A DNA stretch of 64,000 nucleotides from Siphonodentalium dalli (lineage: Eukaryota > Mollusca > Scaphopoda > Gadilida > Siphonodentaliidae): positions 185,600,716-185,664,715 of the forward strand of contig CP136066.1 of NCBI GenBank assembly GCA_032622095.1, read 5' to 3'. The notes under the pieces are model-generated. The model did no database searches. It had not been told where the DNA came from and saw only the letters and a list, made by a program, of their open reading frames with translations. This document shows, piece by piece, positions 51,824-63,717 of the stretch (within the stretch, counting starts at the first letter, position 1; the number at the start of each line of letters is the position of its first letter). A program made the position numbers and the translations under genes.

Positions 51824-53746
51824 TTAAAGATGGTCTATCTCTTTGTAAACATGTGTACTATAGTCACCGAGGTATAAAATATTATATATGGATCGAAGAC
51901 CCCTGTCCGGAAATGCTTCTATCGATTCATATTGGTTATATATCGATTATTTTCTGGTCTAAAAACGTGTGGTTGTTTAGCTAACGAACAATACTGGTTA
52001 CTGTTAACAGAGATCAGAAATGTTAGGTGACCCCTCTATTCCGAAGGTTCGCTATTCCGAAGGTTCTATATTCCGATGGTTCTCTATTCCGAAGTTTCGC
52101 TATTCCGAAGGTTCGCTATTCCGAAGGTTTTTGTTATTTTAAGGTTAATTCTATATTCTAAAGTACTGAGAGGGTTCATTGTCACGAAAACTCTTTTTAT
52201 GAAGAAAATAACTTAAAACATTAAAACAATAAATGTGATATTGTTTTGTTTTCGCGGGTTTTCTTGATATTTAATGTCATTACTTATGACGTTATTTCTC
52301 ATTACATAGTCACGTCACGCAACCCACACAATTGCAGTTTCATAACGATTTAATGTCATTACACCTGACGTAATATCTCAATAATATTAGAAGCAAGAAT
52401 ACGCCAGCTAAAGGCGAATTATAACAGTGGGGCTATAATGCTTAATGAATACTTGAGGCTATAGAACATACTGCGTAGCAGAATATCGCTGAATAGACGG
52501 GTATGAGATTAACCTAACTGCAATTGTGACTTTGTATTGACTTTAAAGGCCCACTTAATCTTCAAGTCACCGATTATTTTTGTATAGTGCCTTGATATAC
52601 TGTCTTAACAATTTATGCCATAAAATATGATTAAAATACTATAATTCATCACCATTTGAAACGTTTGTGTCTCAGAAGATGCTCATAGAGAAATAGAAAA
52701 CAGCTGATATCATAAAAAGATTCCTCCCGTTATGGCTCCCAGAATGCAACATAATTCAAACTAAAAATGTATTTGCAATGGAAGGGAGATAACTATCTTT
52801 AAAATATAGTTATTCCCCTCCATTGAAAATAATACACTTTGCGCAACAAAACCAGATGAAACTTCAGCACAAAAACACGTTGGTAACTAAAAATAAACAA
52901 CATGTCTATTATACTGGTTTATTATACCGGATAAGTTGAAAAAATACAATGTCAGAGAGCTTCCTATTTCAAATGGTATATATTATGGCATATATTTTAT
53001 ATATGTGATCTGGCGGTTGATTATTCATTCAAATACAGATTGCCAGTTCGGACAGACTGTATCTCTCACATGTAGTGTATTTCAGTCATGCAGTCATCGT
53101 GTTTTCAACTTTGCATAATAAACGATAAACTGACACTTTCTTCTTGCTAATAATAACCGACATCTGGGACATTTTGGGAATTAGAATGGGTTTTTTAAAT
53201 GTAGGCCCTACTATATGTGAATACTAGCGTAATAGTATTTTTCATTCCTCGTGTGGTTTTTGTGGGGGGGGGGTGCAAATTTTGATGAAATTACTGGTTA
53301 AATACGCCCAGAATAGAAAACCTTCGGAATAGCGAACCTTCGGAATAGCGAACCCTCGGAATAATGATCCTTCGGAATAGCGAACCTTCGGAATAATGAA
53401 CCTTCGGAATAGAGAACCCTACCCGAAATGTAATTTTGTCACAAATAAACGTTAATTAGACTCATCGCTTACAACTAATTCAAACAATCAATCTGGGACA
53501 TTTGACGTTCAGAACTTGAACAACCCAATGATCTCTAGCGCTATATAGTATCGCCTGAATGGTATGTTCTAAAAATATAACAATAAAGTGTCCCATTTAA
53601 TCACCTCATTTCATAATAAAATATTCGAAATAAAATCAATATTAATTGATAGAAGCGTTTCCGGACAGGGGTCTTCAATTTATATTTATTATTTTATATC
53701 CATCAACTATTTCAAATGTGTTATTAAAGACATAATTCATCTTTAA
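51824..53746. mobile_element. C-family MITE, copy 3, split by a foldback insertion
   Basis: TTAAAGATGGTCTATCTCTT at the left and GACATAATTCATCTTTAA at the right. Without the 1.4 kb insert (52024-53424) it would be about 520 bp, like copies 1 and 2. Confidence 0.92.
52024..53424. mobile_element. 1.4 kb foldback element with CTATTCCGAAGGTTCG subterminal repeats
   Basis: The left end has about six tandem ~15-bp units (CTATTCCGAAGGTTCG and variants, 52034-52130); the right end has the mirror-image units (CGAACCTTCGGAATAG, 53318-53412). GAAATGT directly flanks both sides (52017-52023, 53425-53431), a 7-bp candidate target duplication, and the empty site exists in the MITE at 35640-36180. The interior is non-coding. 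Arrays of short inverted units at the termini are the hallmark of foldback transposons. Confidence 0.9.
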
Positions 53747-53989
53747 ATTACATGCAGTCGTCTTTTTGTTTGTGATATTTGCGTGAAATTTCAACGGATT
53801 TGAATGGGTATTCCGCCCGCTTTAAGTTTAAATGCCACAGAAAACGAGATCTTAATATGCTTAGAATTATTTATTCTCATAATTTCTGGGTGACTTTGTG
53901 CACATGTTGAAGATACTGTGGCTTTTTTACGTTTGTGAGGTCAGGGGTAGCTTTTCGCACGAAACCATGCGGCATGACCAATTCAGCCT

Positions 53990-54420
53990 GACAGAACTTT
54001 AATTGGAAATTTTAGACCGAAAGTGGGTTGCACTTGTTCTGGTAGTTTCATATTCCAAACAGTATTGAGTGTGAAGTTTTTTGTTTTAGACCAAAAAGTC
54101 GAATATTTTCCTATTTTTTGTCAATTAGGTTGGACTCAAATGACTATAATTTGGACATTTCCAACTATACGGGGTGGTATTGTGGAAATTTCCAACATTT
54201 TGAAGCTGTAACGTTAGGTATAACATTTGGGGAAATGTGGTCCAGGGGGTGCAAATATAATTTCTGTGACTTGGAAATTGTAGTCTGCTTCAAGGGGTGG
54301 AGATGGAAATTTCAATGGTGGATACCCCAACGAAGACCACACAGCCGGCTAGCATCTGAGGACCTCATTCTGCGTGGCCTCATCTGTATGGAAGACACAA
54401 ACTCAGATTGAAGGTCCCAA
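53990..54420. repeat. GTTGGAAATTTCC-motif repeat within duplication copy 1
   Basis: GGACATTTCCAACTATACGG, GTGGAAATTTCCAACATTTT and related motifs resemble 44915-45600. The 97-codon ORF here exists nearly unchanged in copy 2, but that only reflects the duplication. Confidence 0.6.
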
Positions 54421-54639
54421 ATGGTGAATATTGTTATGTACACCCATTGGGAACCCCGGTTAAGCAATGTGTCGTCCGGGGATATAGAGAAACTAAACTA
54501 AAAAAGAAATAGAACTATGTGGAGAAGTTTCTATATTTATATATTGTTCTATCTACATGTATATCTATATTTGCGAATGTCTATCTGTCTGTATGTCTGT
54601 GTTCTATAGAAATTCACGGGGGACCATGTAGATGGCACC

Positions 54640-55246
54640 AAAGGGGCCTAACATGGGTAACTTTTTCCGAGAAAGTTAATGGTGCGGAATAGAATTGTCT
54701 AAAGTGACGCTGTTGTTGTCAGGGGCAGAAAAGGGATGAGGGGCAGAACAACTTTTTATCGCCGATGTCCACCAAACTTATGCATAATGATCTCCATGAC
54801 ATGATTCTAATGGTGTGGTTTAAAGTTGTCAAAATCGGCGCTGTTCGAGTCAGGGGTGCACGGAAGGGGAGAGGGGCACCAAAAATTTATAAAATATATT
54901 GAGTACTGATTTCCACCAAGTTGATTCACCTTCTTCCTCACGATACAAGGAATCTAATCATGTGATTTAAAGACGCCAAATTGGTGTCGTTTGGGTGAGA
55001 GATGGGGTTTGGTGGGTTTGTTTAGTCTCCGATTATCACCAATTATCACCAAACTTATAAATAATCATTCCCATTATATTAGGAGTCGACTGGTGTGGCT
55101 TAAAGCTGTCAAAAGCGGCGCCGTTCGAGTCATGGTTACACGGAAGGCGAGAGGGGCACAAAAACTGATAAAATATTGTAGCACCGATTTCCATCAAATT
55201 GATAAGCATTCTTCCCCCCACGACACTAGGAATCGTGTGATTTAAA
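54640..55246. repeat. ~140-bp tandem repeat, ~4 units (copy 1)
   Basis: Units contain GCCGATTTCCACCAAATTGA, CATTCTTCTCCATGATAC, GAGGAATCTAATCGTGTG and GATTTAAAGACGCCAAATTG. They start near 54765, 54905, 55040 and 55185. Confidence 0.85.
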
Positions 55247-55285
55247 AATCAAAATCAAAATCTCACACACAAAAACAACGCGATT

Positions 55286-57219
55286 TTAAAGATGGTCTAT
55301 CTCTTTGTAAACATGTGTACTATAGTCACCGAGGTATAAAATATTAGATATGGATCGAAGACCCCTGTCCGGAAATGCTTCTATCGATTCATATTGGTTA
55401 TATATCGATTATTGTCTGGTCTAAAAACGTGTGGTTGTTTAGCTAACGAACAATACTGGTTACTGTTAACAGAGATCAGAAATTTTAGGTGACCCCTCTA
55501 TTCCGAAGGTTCGCTATTCCGAAGGTTCGCTATTCCGACGGTTCAATATTCCGATGGTTCTCTATTCCGAAGTTTCGCTATTCCGAAGGTTCGCTATTCC
55601 GAAGGTTTTTGTTATTTTAAGATTAATTCTATATTCTAAAGTACTGAGAGGGTTCATTATCACGAAAACTCTTTTTATGAAGAAAATAACTTAAAACATT
55701 AAAACAATAAATGTGATATTGTTTTGTTTTCGCGGGTTTTCTTGATATTTAATGTCATTACTTATGACGTTATTTCTCATTACATAGTCACGTCACGCAA
55801 CCCACACAATTGCAGTTTCATAACGATTTAATGTCATTACACCTGACGTAATATCTCAATAATATTAGAAGCAAGAATACGCCAGCTAAAGGCGGATTAT
55901 AACAGTGGGGCTATAATGCTTAATGAATACTGGAGGCTATAGAACATACTGCGTAGCAGAATATCGCTGAATAGACGGGTATGAGATTAACCTAACTGCA
56001 ATTGTGACTTTGTATTGACTTTAAAGGCCCACTTAATCTTCAAGTCACCGATTATTTTTGTATAGTGCCTTGATATACTGTCTTAACAATTTATGCCATA
56101 AAATATGATTAAAATACTATAATTCATCACCATTTGAAACGTTTGTGTCTCAGAAGATGCTCATAGAGAAATAGAAAACAGCTGATATCATAAAAAGATT
56201 CCTCCCGTTATGGCTCCCAGAATGCAACATAATTCAAACTAAAAATGTATTTGCAATGGAAGGGAGATAACTATCTTTAAAATATAGTTATTCCCCTCCA
56301 TTGAAAATAATACACTTTGCGCAACAAAACCAGATGAAACTTCAGCACAAAAACACGTTAGTAACTCAACAACAACGTGTTTATTATACTGGTTTATTAT
56401 ACCGGATAAGTTGAAAATACAATGTCAGAGAGCTTCCTATTTCAAATGGTATATACTATGGCATATATTTTATATATGTGATATGGCGGTTGATTATTCA
56501 TTCAAATACAGATTGCCAGTTCGGACAGACTGTATCTCTCACATGTAGTTTATTTCAGTCATGCAGTCATCGTGTTTTCAACTTTGCATAATAAACGATA
56601 AACTGACACTTTCTTCTTGCTAATAATAACCGACATCTGGGACATTTTGGGAATTAGAATGGGTTTTTTAAATGTAGGCCCTACTATATGTGAATACTAG
56701 CGTAATAGTATTTTTCATTCCTCGTGTGGTTTTTGTGGGGGGGGGGTGCAAATTTTGATGAAATTACTGGTTAAATACGCCCAGAATAGAAAACCTTCGG
56801 AATAGCGAACCTTCGGAATAGCGAACCCTCGGAATAATGATCCTTCGGAATAGCGAACCTTCGGAATAATGAACCTTCGGAATAGAGAACCCTACCCGAA
56901 ATGTAATTTTGTCACAAATAAACGTTAATTAGACTCATCGCTTACAACTAATTCAAACAATCAATCTGGGACATTTGACGTTCAGAACTTGAACAACCCA
57001 ATGATCTCTAGCGCTATATAGTATCGCCTGAATGGTATGTTCTAAAAATAGAACAATAAAGTGTCCCATTTAATCACCTCATTTCATAATAAAATATTCG
57101 AAATAAAATCAATATTAATTGATAGAAGCGTTTCCGGACAGGGGTCTTCAATTTATATTTATTATTTTATATCCATCAACTATTTCAAATGTGTTATTAA
57201 AGACATAATTCATCTTTAA
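55286..57219. mobile_element. C-family MITE, copy 4, split by the foldback
   Basis: Duplicate of 51824-53746, so not an independent insertion. Confidence 0.92.
55486..56897. mobile_element. 1.4 kb foldback element, duplicated copy
   Basis: Duplicate of 52024-53424. The left array contains an extra or changed unit (GTTCGCTATTCCGACGGTTC) relative to copy 1, showing that the short terminal units change faster than the rest. Confidence 0.92.
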
Positions 57220-58099
57220 ATTACATGCAGTCGTCTTTATGTTTGTGATATTTGCGTGAAATTTCAACGGATTTGAATGGGTATTCCGCCCGCTTTAAGT
57301 TTAAATGCCACAGAAAACGAGATCTTAATATGCTTAGAATTATTTATTCTCATAATTTCTGGGTGACTTTGTGCACATGTTGAAGATACTGTGGCTTTTT
57401 TACGTTTGTGAGGTCAGGGGTAGCTTTTCGCACGAAACCATGCGGCATGACCAATTCAGCCTGACAGAACTTTAATTGGAATTTTAGACCGAAAGTGGGT
57501 TGCACTGGTTCTGGTAGTTTCATATTCCAAACAGTATTGAGTGTGAAGTTTTTTGTTTTAGACCAAAAAGTCGAATATTTTCCTATTTTTTGTCAATTAG
57601 GTTGGACTCAAATGACTATAATTTGGACATTTCCAACTATACGGGGTGGTATTATGGAAATTTCCAACAGTTTGAAGCTGTAACGTTAGGTATAACATTT
57701 GGGGAAATGTGGTCCAGGGGGTGCAAATATAATTTCTGTGACTTGGAAATTGTAGTCTGCTTCAAGGGGTGGAGATGGAAATTTCAATGGTGGATACCCC
57801 AACGAAGACCACACAGCCGGCTAGCATCTGAGGACCTCATTCTGCGTGGCCTCATCTGTATGGAAGACACAAACTCAGATTGAAGGTCCCAAATGGTGAA
57901 TATTGTGATGTACACCCACTGGGAACCTCGGTTAAGCAATGTGTCGTCCGGGGATATAGAGAAACTAAACTAAAAAAGAAATAGAATCTATGTGGAGAAG
58001 TTTCTATATTTCTATATTTTTCTATCTACATGTATATCTATATTTGCGAATGTCTATCTGTCTGTCTGTCTGTGTTCTATAGAAATTCACGGGTGACCA

Positions 58100-59690
58100 T
58101 GTAGATGGCACCAAAGGGGCCTAACAGGGGTAACTTTTTTCCGAGAAAGTTAATGGTGCGGAATAGAATTGTCTAAAGTGACGCTGTTGTTGTCAGGGGC
58201 AGAAAAGGGGGAGGGGCAGAACAACTTTTTATCGCCGATGTCCACCAAACTTATACATAATGATCTCCATGACATGATTCTAATGGTGTGGTTTAAAGAT
58301 GTCAAAATCGGCGCTGTTCGAGTCAGGGGTGCACGGAAGGGGAGAGGGGCACCAAAAATTTATAAAATATTTTGAGTACCGATTTCCACCAAATTGATTC
58401 ACCTTCTTCCTCGCGATACAAGGAATCTAATCATGTGATTTAAAGACGCCAAATTGGTGTCGTTTGGGTGAGAGATGGGGGTTGGTGGGTTTGTTCAGTC
58501 GCCGATTACCACCAAACTTATAAATAATCATTCCCATTATATTAGGAGTCGAATGGTGTGGCTTAAAGCTGTCAAAAGCGGCGCCGTTCGAGTCATGGTT
58601 ACACGGAAGGGGAGAGGGGCACAAAAACTGATAAAATATTGTAGCACCGATTTCTACCAAATTGATAAGCATTCTCCCCCCCCCCCCCCCACGACACTAG
58701 GAATCGTGTGATTTAAAGACGCCAAATTGGTGCCGTTTGGGTGAGATATGGGGGGGGGCCTAATTTGATAAGAATTTGTTTAGTCGCCGATTACCACCAA
58801 ACTTATACATCTCCATGACATCAGGAGTCTAATAGTGTGGCATAAAGCTGTCAAATATGGAGTCGGGCGCACCGAAGGGGAAGGATTCACCAAAATTTAA
58901 AAAAAATAGTTTTAGCGCCGATTTCGACCAAATTGATACATAATCATCTCCATAATATCAGCAGTCTAAAAATGTGACTTAAAGCTATCTAATGTGGAGT
59001 TTTTCGAGTCAGTGGCGCACCGAAGGGGAAGGATTCACCAAACATTTTTTTTTTAATTCTTCTCCGTGATAACGAGGAATCTAATCGTGTGATTTAAAGA
59101 CGCCAAATTGGTGCCGTTTTGATGAGGTAAGGGGGGGGCACTAAATCAGATAAGAATTTGTTTAGTTGCAGATTACCACCAAACTTATCAATAATAATCT
59201 CCCTGATATCAGGTCTCTAAATGTGTTTAACGATGTCAAAAGTTCGAGTCAGTATGCATATAGTGGGAGAGAGGGACACCAAACATTTATAACAATATTT
59301 TTAGTGCCGATTTCCACCAAATTGTTACATATTCTTCTTCGTGATACGAGGAATCTAATCGTGTGGTTTAAATATGCCAAATTGGTGCCGTTTGGGTTAG
59401 AGATGGGGGGGGGGGGCACCAAATTTGATACGAATTTTGTTAGTCGCCGATTTCCACCAATTTTATATATAGTTATCTTCATAATGAGTCTAATTGTGCG
59501 ATTTAAAGATGACAAAAGTGGCGTCGCTTGATTCGTGGATAGGGAGGGGAGGGTCACCAAAAAAAATATGTTTAGCGCCAATTTCCACCAAATCCATGCA
59601 CGTTCTTCTCCAATGATACGAGGAATCAAATCGTGTGTGTGAAAGACGCCCCATTTGGTGCATACACTTGCGAATGTCTGTCTGTTCTAT
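58100..59690. repeat. ~140-bp tandem repeat array, ~11 units
   Basis: The GCCGATTTCCACCAAA anchor recurs near 58240, 58382, 58505, 58650, 58792, 58922, 59170, 59310, 59450 and 59585. Units differ considerably and carry slippage-prone G/C runs. The first four units belong to duplication copy 2. Single units also occur at 32423-32500. Confidence 0.85.
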
Positions 59691-60059
59691 AGAACTTCAC
59701 GGGAGACCATCTAGGTGGCACCAAATGGTTCAAAAATAGTGGTCACAGTGTGCATCAAATTTGGTTTCTTCTGAGATAAAAGAAAACACAGTCAGTAACA
59801 CATGACTTTTTACGATTCTCCAATACTGGCATCTGCCAATGGTACATCTTCCCGATACAGAGGATTTCTTTCTTAAAATATCGCTCTGTGTCGGGCACAT
59901 GTAGTTGATATATAGCAAAATTTATTTTTAAGCCGAGAATAATTAGCCAGTAAAGCCCCATGAACAGAGGCGCACCTGGATATTTCTTTAAAACATCTAT
60001 CTTCACGGAGATATATGATAACCAGATATCCTCAAAATAACCCTGCTAGTATTTCTATA

Positions 60060-60425
60060 TTTTTAAAACAAGATAATTCCTTATTTGTTCGGAAATGCTC
60101 AGTAGTTTTCTATAACATTCTGACCAAAGCTTCCAGTCGGAGGTTCGTGTAATACACCAGTCCATACATCTGAGAGAGTTCTTCGACTGACAACTTTGGT
60201 CAGAATGATAGAGCAAACAACTGTGAGTTTGGACACAAATGAGGTATCAGCTTGTTTGAAAAATAGTATAGCATACGCTCGTAGCTGCAAACATACTATG
60301 TAATATATAGATATATCCTAGTTTATTATCATTTTCCTCATTTATGGTCGAGTTTGCGATCGCCTCAGCCAATGAATGCTTGATACTCATCAACTATAGA
60401 AACCACGTGATTCCCCACCGTGTAA
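60060..60425. mobile_element. Deleted, inverted relative of the 8.24-10.46 kb element
   Basis: GGAAATGCTCAGTAGTTTTC to AAATGAGGTATCAGCTTGTT mirrors 10130-10305. GTTTGCGATCGCCTC and AACCACGTGATTCCCCACCG at 60350-60420 mirror 8246-8340. About 1.8 kb of the middle is missing. CATTCTGACCAAAGCTTCCA and ACAACTTTGGTCAGAATG show an inner inverted repeat as well. Confidence 0.8.
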
Positions 60426-60684
60426 ATGATGGCTGGAAAATTAGACTATTAGAAGAGATACAACATACGTTCCAACTGTTGTTGATTCCGTGTGAATTGT
60501 TCAACTGTTGAAATAAATTACAAAACCTTAGTTTATCCTCATTGGGACTAGTCAATGAATTAAATCACAGAAATGAGAAAATGTGGGTTTTTCAAAAAAC
60601 TTTTCACTATTTTTTGTTGTGTTATCGCAGATGATCAACTGGTGTATATGGTTTGCTCATTTACGAAATTAATATAATGGGTGT

Positions 60685-60805
60685 ATGTGTGTTATTGAGG
60701 GATATGACGCTGTTGTCGTTGGGGCGCATTGTGTGAACCGCAAGGCGGTTAACACTAAGTGTGCCCCAACGACCACAGAACCGTATCCCTGAATCACACA
60801 CTAAA
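60685..60805. repeat. ~120-bp hairpin
   Basis: GTGTGTTATTGAGGGATA, CGTTGGGGCGCATTGTGT and AACCGC pair with GCGGTTAACACTAAGTGTGC, CCCAACGACCACAG and TATCCCTGAATCACACAC. Centre at CGCAAGGCG. Confidence 0.9.
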
Positions 60806-62593
60806 TTCATTTCTTATATTTATATAGATTTTTTATGATTTATTCCATAAAAAGCTGAATATATTCTTATTTATTTTCGCAAAATCTGCCGATAATTTGA
60901 GACTAGCCCACGCAGCACTTTAAGTCAGCACAATATGAGTTTTCAAGTACTTAGCAACAACGATCACGTTTAAGATGGCTTAAGATGCAACTCAGCTAAA
61001 CTTTTAAAAACACTCCAGGTATTTTGCTAACCGCTTTCAGGAATTAGATCAACAATTTTTTAAGCCGTGTTCGTGTTACGGTCTGTTCCATTGGCATATG
61101 ACACTGGTGATCCAGTTGAGCAATACGCAATGTCAACTGCATTTATCATAACTGTTAATATCGTGTCCATGAAAACGAACCCCGTCCCAATAAAGCCTGA
61201 AATAATTTTCAATTGTGAAACATGTTTTTTTTTCTTTCTCCATGTATATAGCTTCCCATTTACGGGTCCATTTCCTTCTTCGCGTTTCCCGTGTGAAACT
61301 TCCCTTAATAACGTTTTCATGCTGGGCAAACTGCGGATCAAGTGGTAATATATTTAAATATATCTTTCACTGGTCGAACGGTACCCAAAATCAACCCGGA
61401 CCGTGTCTACAAGATGTCGTTCGCTGTCGTTGGAATTTTTATAGAGTTACCTCGCTTATAACTAAAACGCGATGTAAATTTAATCGGCGCGTTGTGCAGG
61501 AATCGAGGCTGTGGCACAGTGTGGGCACAATTGTAATAAAGCGACCGTACCGTATAAGGGTATAATTGCACACACCGCAAGTTTGCACGGTATGTTTTGC
61601 AGGCATTTCGTCGAAGAAAACCATATGGTGCCAGAATGTGAACGGAAATATGTATATGAATATGATATGCATCTGTACCTTTAGATTATATTAGATTAGA
61701 TTATTTATTGGTAATGATACATATCTATACAATTTATACAAAGGTTAACAAATGTATACAAATTGATTTAGCAATATTAAATAATTTTGGATGGAACTGC
61801 GGTTGACATTAACATATCTCTGTAATCTCACCATTTAGATGTATATAATCAGAAAGAGATTTAACCAATAAAGTGTTAAGATGGTTAGTCGGTGGTATTA
61901 ATATTAATAAATGTTATTATTAATACTGGTCAGCCTCTATAATTAAATATATCATTACAATGGATAACACTTAAAGAAGAACAAAAAAATCCCTCTTATT
62001 TCCATAGTGGTCCCTAAATTCCATAGTGGTCCCTACCACAGCAAACGGCGTGAGAAGTAAAATATCCGTAGTTCACCTGTCGTCATCCTACCGAAATTGC
62101 GAGTATGTATGCCTTAAGGGTATATTCATACAGTTGGCATTTTACAGGCAATTCTGCGGATATGAATGAATACAGCTTTTAAAATTGATATGTTGCAAAA
62201 ATGTTTACGTTCTTGATTCCGACATTTTTAATTCAAAAATGTGTCATCTGTGTAGGGAAGAGTCATAAAAAGATTCGGACACGCAGGATAGTTGTTTTCC
62301 TTTCGGTCCGAGAAAACATGTAGTAAAAACTTAGAAAAGAGTAACAGTTGGGGGTCGTGGATCCCGAAATGGCTATTTTGCACTAATATAATTTTCACAC
62401 ATGCATTTGCTGAAGTATTGTCCATAATTTAACACATCAAGGTCGATCTATGATACTGAATTACATCAAAATGTGTCATTTTGACTAAAAAATAATCGCA
62501 ATTTGAATATACTTTGATGCTTTAAAAGCTGCACACCAGCCTTGTTGTTGAATCCTGAATACAAATTTAACTGGAATCCTGAGTAGCATGCAG
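60806..62593. other. Non-genic interval
   Basis: Contains a TAGATTATATTAGATTAGAT short repeat near 61680 and facing ORFs of 93-116 aa at 61060-61565 that lack motifs. No exon or RNA gene recognised. Confidence 0.4.
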
Positions 62594-62860
62594 TAATTGA
62601 TTGATTGATTGTGGTTTAATGTTGCTTTCAGCAGCTAAGGCCATATCACGACATTGCCAGTTTCCAATGGCTGATAAACTGATCGACCATGTGCAGCAAA
62701 CCACCGTCCATCGGCTAACTCCACCAAATAACGATTTCGAGTTACAAAGTCAACGATAGAAACATGTGGATTTGAACCATTATCGTCAGAGCTGGAGGGC
62801 GAAACGACTTGGGGTTGTACCCCTAACCTATTGAGCCACAGAGGCCCCTTAACAGAGGGT
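62594..62860 (-). mobile_element. tRNA-headed SINE with CAAT-repeat tail
   Basis: On the minus strand it starts near GGGGCCTCTGTGGCTCAATA. TGGCTCAATAGGTTAG (A box, 62838-62823) and GGTTCAAATCC (B box, 62778-62768) form an internal RNA polymerase III promoter, though about 45 bp separate them, more than in most tRNAs. A body of ~150 bp ends in GGCCTTAGCTGCTGAAAGCA, ACATTAAACCAC and (CAAT)n. Head and 3' domain resemble SINEs widespread in molluscs. Full-length or nearly so. Confidence 0.8.
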
Positions 62861-63717
62861 ATGAATCTTGTGTACCACTTCAAAATAACCCGAATCCTGC
62901 GTAGCAGAAAGGGTGGTGATAGCGTAATAGGTGTATGGACACAGCTAATTTGTTCCAAAAACAAATTGTTTTTACAATTATAGGGGATACACTTTGATAC
63001 AATTATCTGTATAGTATTGTGAGAGTATCGATGCCCGGAACTGTTGAGAATGGGCATACGCGTCCGTTGGGTCGTTTGTTTATCATGTCGCCTCAGGCGA
63101 TCTTTGCACGTGCTTCTTACATCATTGCGTCATTCGGCCGCAACATAATCCGCCCAAACGATCAAACAAAATATTCTCCGAAGTATTCTATTCCTTGTAG
63201 ACGCATGTGATTTTTTTTGTTCATGCCTGCTCGGTGCTGAAAGGTAAAACAAAGTCCATGGATACATGGGATTAAGAATTTTAAGGCCGAAAGAGAGATG
63301 TCCTCATAAATTAGCTCTCAGTTCGGATCCGTACAATATTAGTACATTGGCGGAATGATTATAGATAACTCAACGCACGTGCGTTTAAACATTTTGGTTT
63401 CGTATAATGGATAAGTCGTCATTGTTTGGACGCATTTGTTCGTCGCATGCGCCGTAAAGCTTACGGCCCTTTTAAAACGTTTTACGACCTAATATGAACT
63501 CATAGATGAATCAAATGTTCACAAATATATAGATATCCTGTGATCTTAAGGGGGGGCTATGCCCTAAATCCGGTCATTTATGGGACCATCTCTATACTCA
63601 ACAGAATATATGCAACAAATGAATGAATTTTAGCCATGGATGAGTGCAAAATACACTCATATGTTCTATGAATGATGCATATGAATTATAATGAAAATGA
63701 ATTGATGACTCGAGTCC
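62861..63717. other. Non-genic interval
   Basis: Nothing with coding character. Small CG-containing patches near 63050-63160 without splice-consistent exons. Confidence 0.4.

Larger units (their letters stand above)
51792..55246. repeat. Tandem segmental duplication, copy 1 (~3.46 kb)
   Basis: Everything from ATCAAAATCTCACACACAAA to ACACTAGGAATCGTGTGATT recurs 3462 bp downstream with only scattered substitutions and small indels. It includes a C-family MITE, the foldback inside it, a GTTGGAAATTTCC repeat and four ~140-bp units. Confidence 0.97.
55247..58717. repeat. Tandem segmental duplication, copy 2 (~3.47 kb)
   Basis: Second copy. Differences from copy 1 include a TSD-region change (GAAATTTT for GAAATGTT), CAACAACAACGTGT for AAATAAACAACATGTC near 56365, and a longer C run near 58680. 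After GTGATTTAAA the copies part: copy 1 runs into copy 2, copy 2 into further ~140-bp units. Confidence 0.97.

Noticed and set aside
54118-54411. 97-aa ORF conserved almost unchanged at 57590-57883
   Set aside because: Conservation only reflects the recent tandem duplication. The frame is built on GTTGGAAATTTCC-type repeats.
61060-61565. Overlapping 93-116 aa ORFs on both strands
   Set aside because: No motifs, no splice context, and long frames on both strands suggest chance in a GC-richer patch.
51190-62610. LINE tail and SINE tail as the same 3' end (SINE driven by this LINE)
   Set aside because: Read on their own strands the tails are (ATTG)n and (CAAT)n, which are complementary rather than identical, and the preceding bases do not match convincingly.
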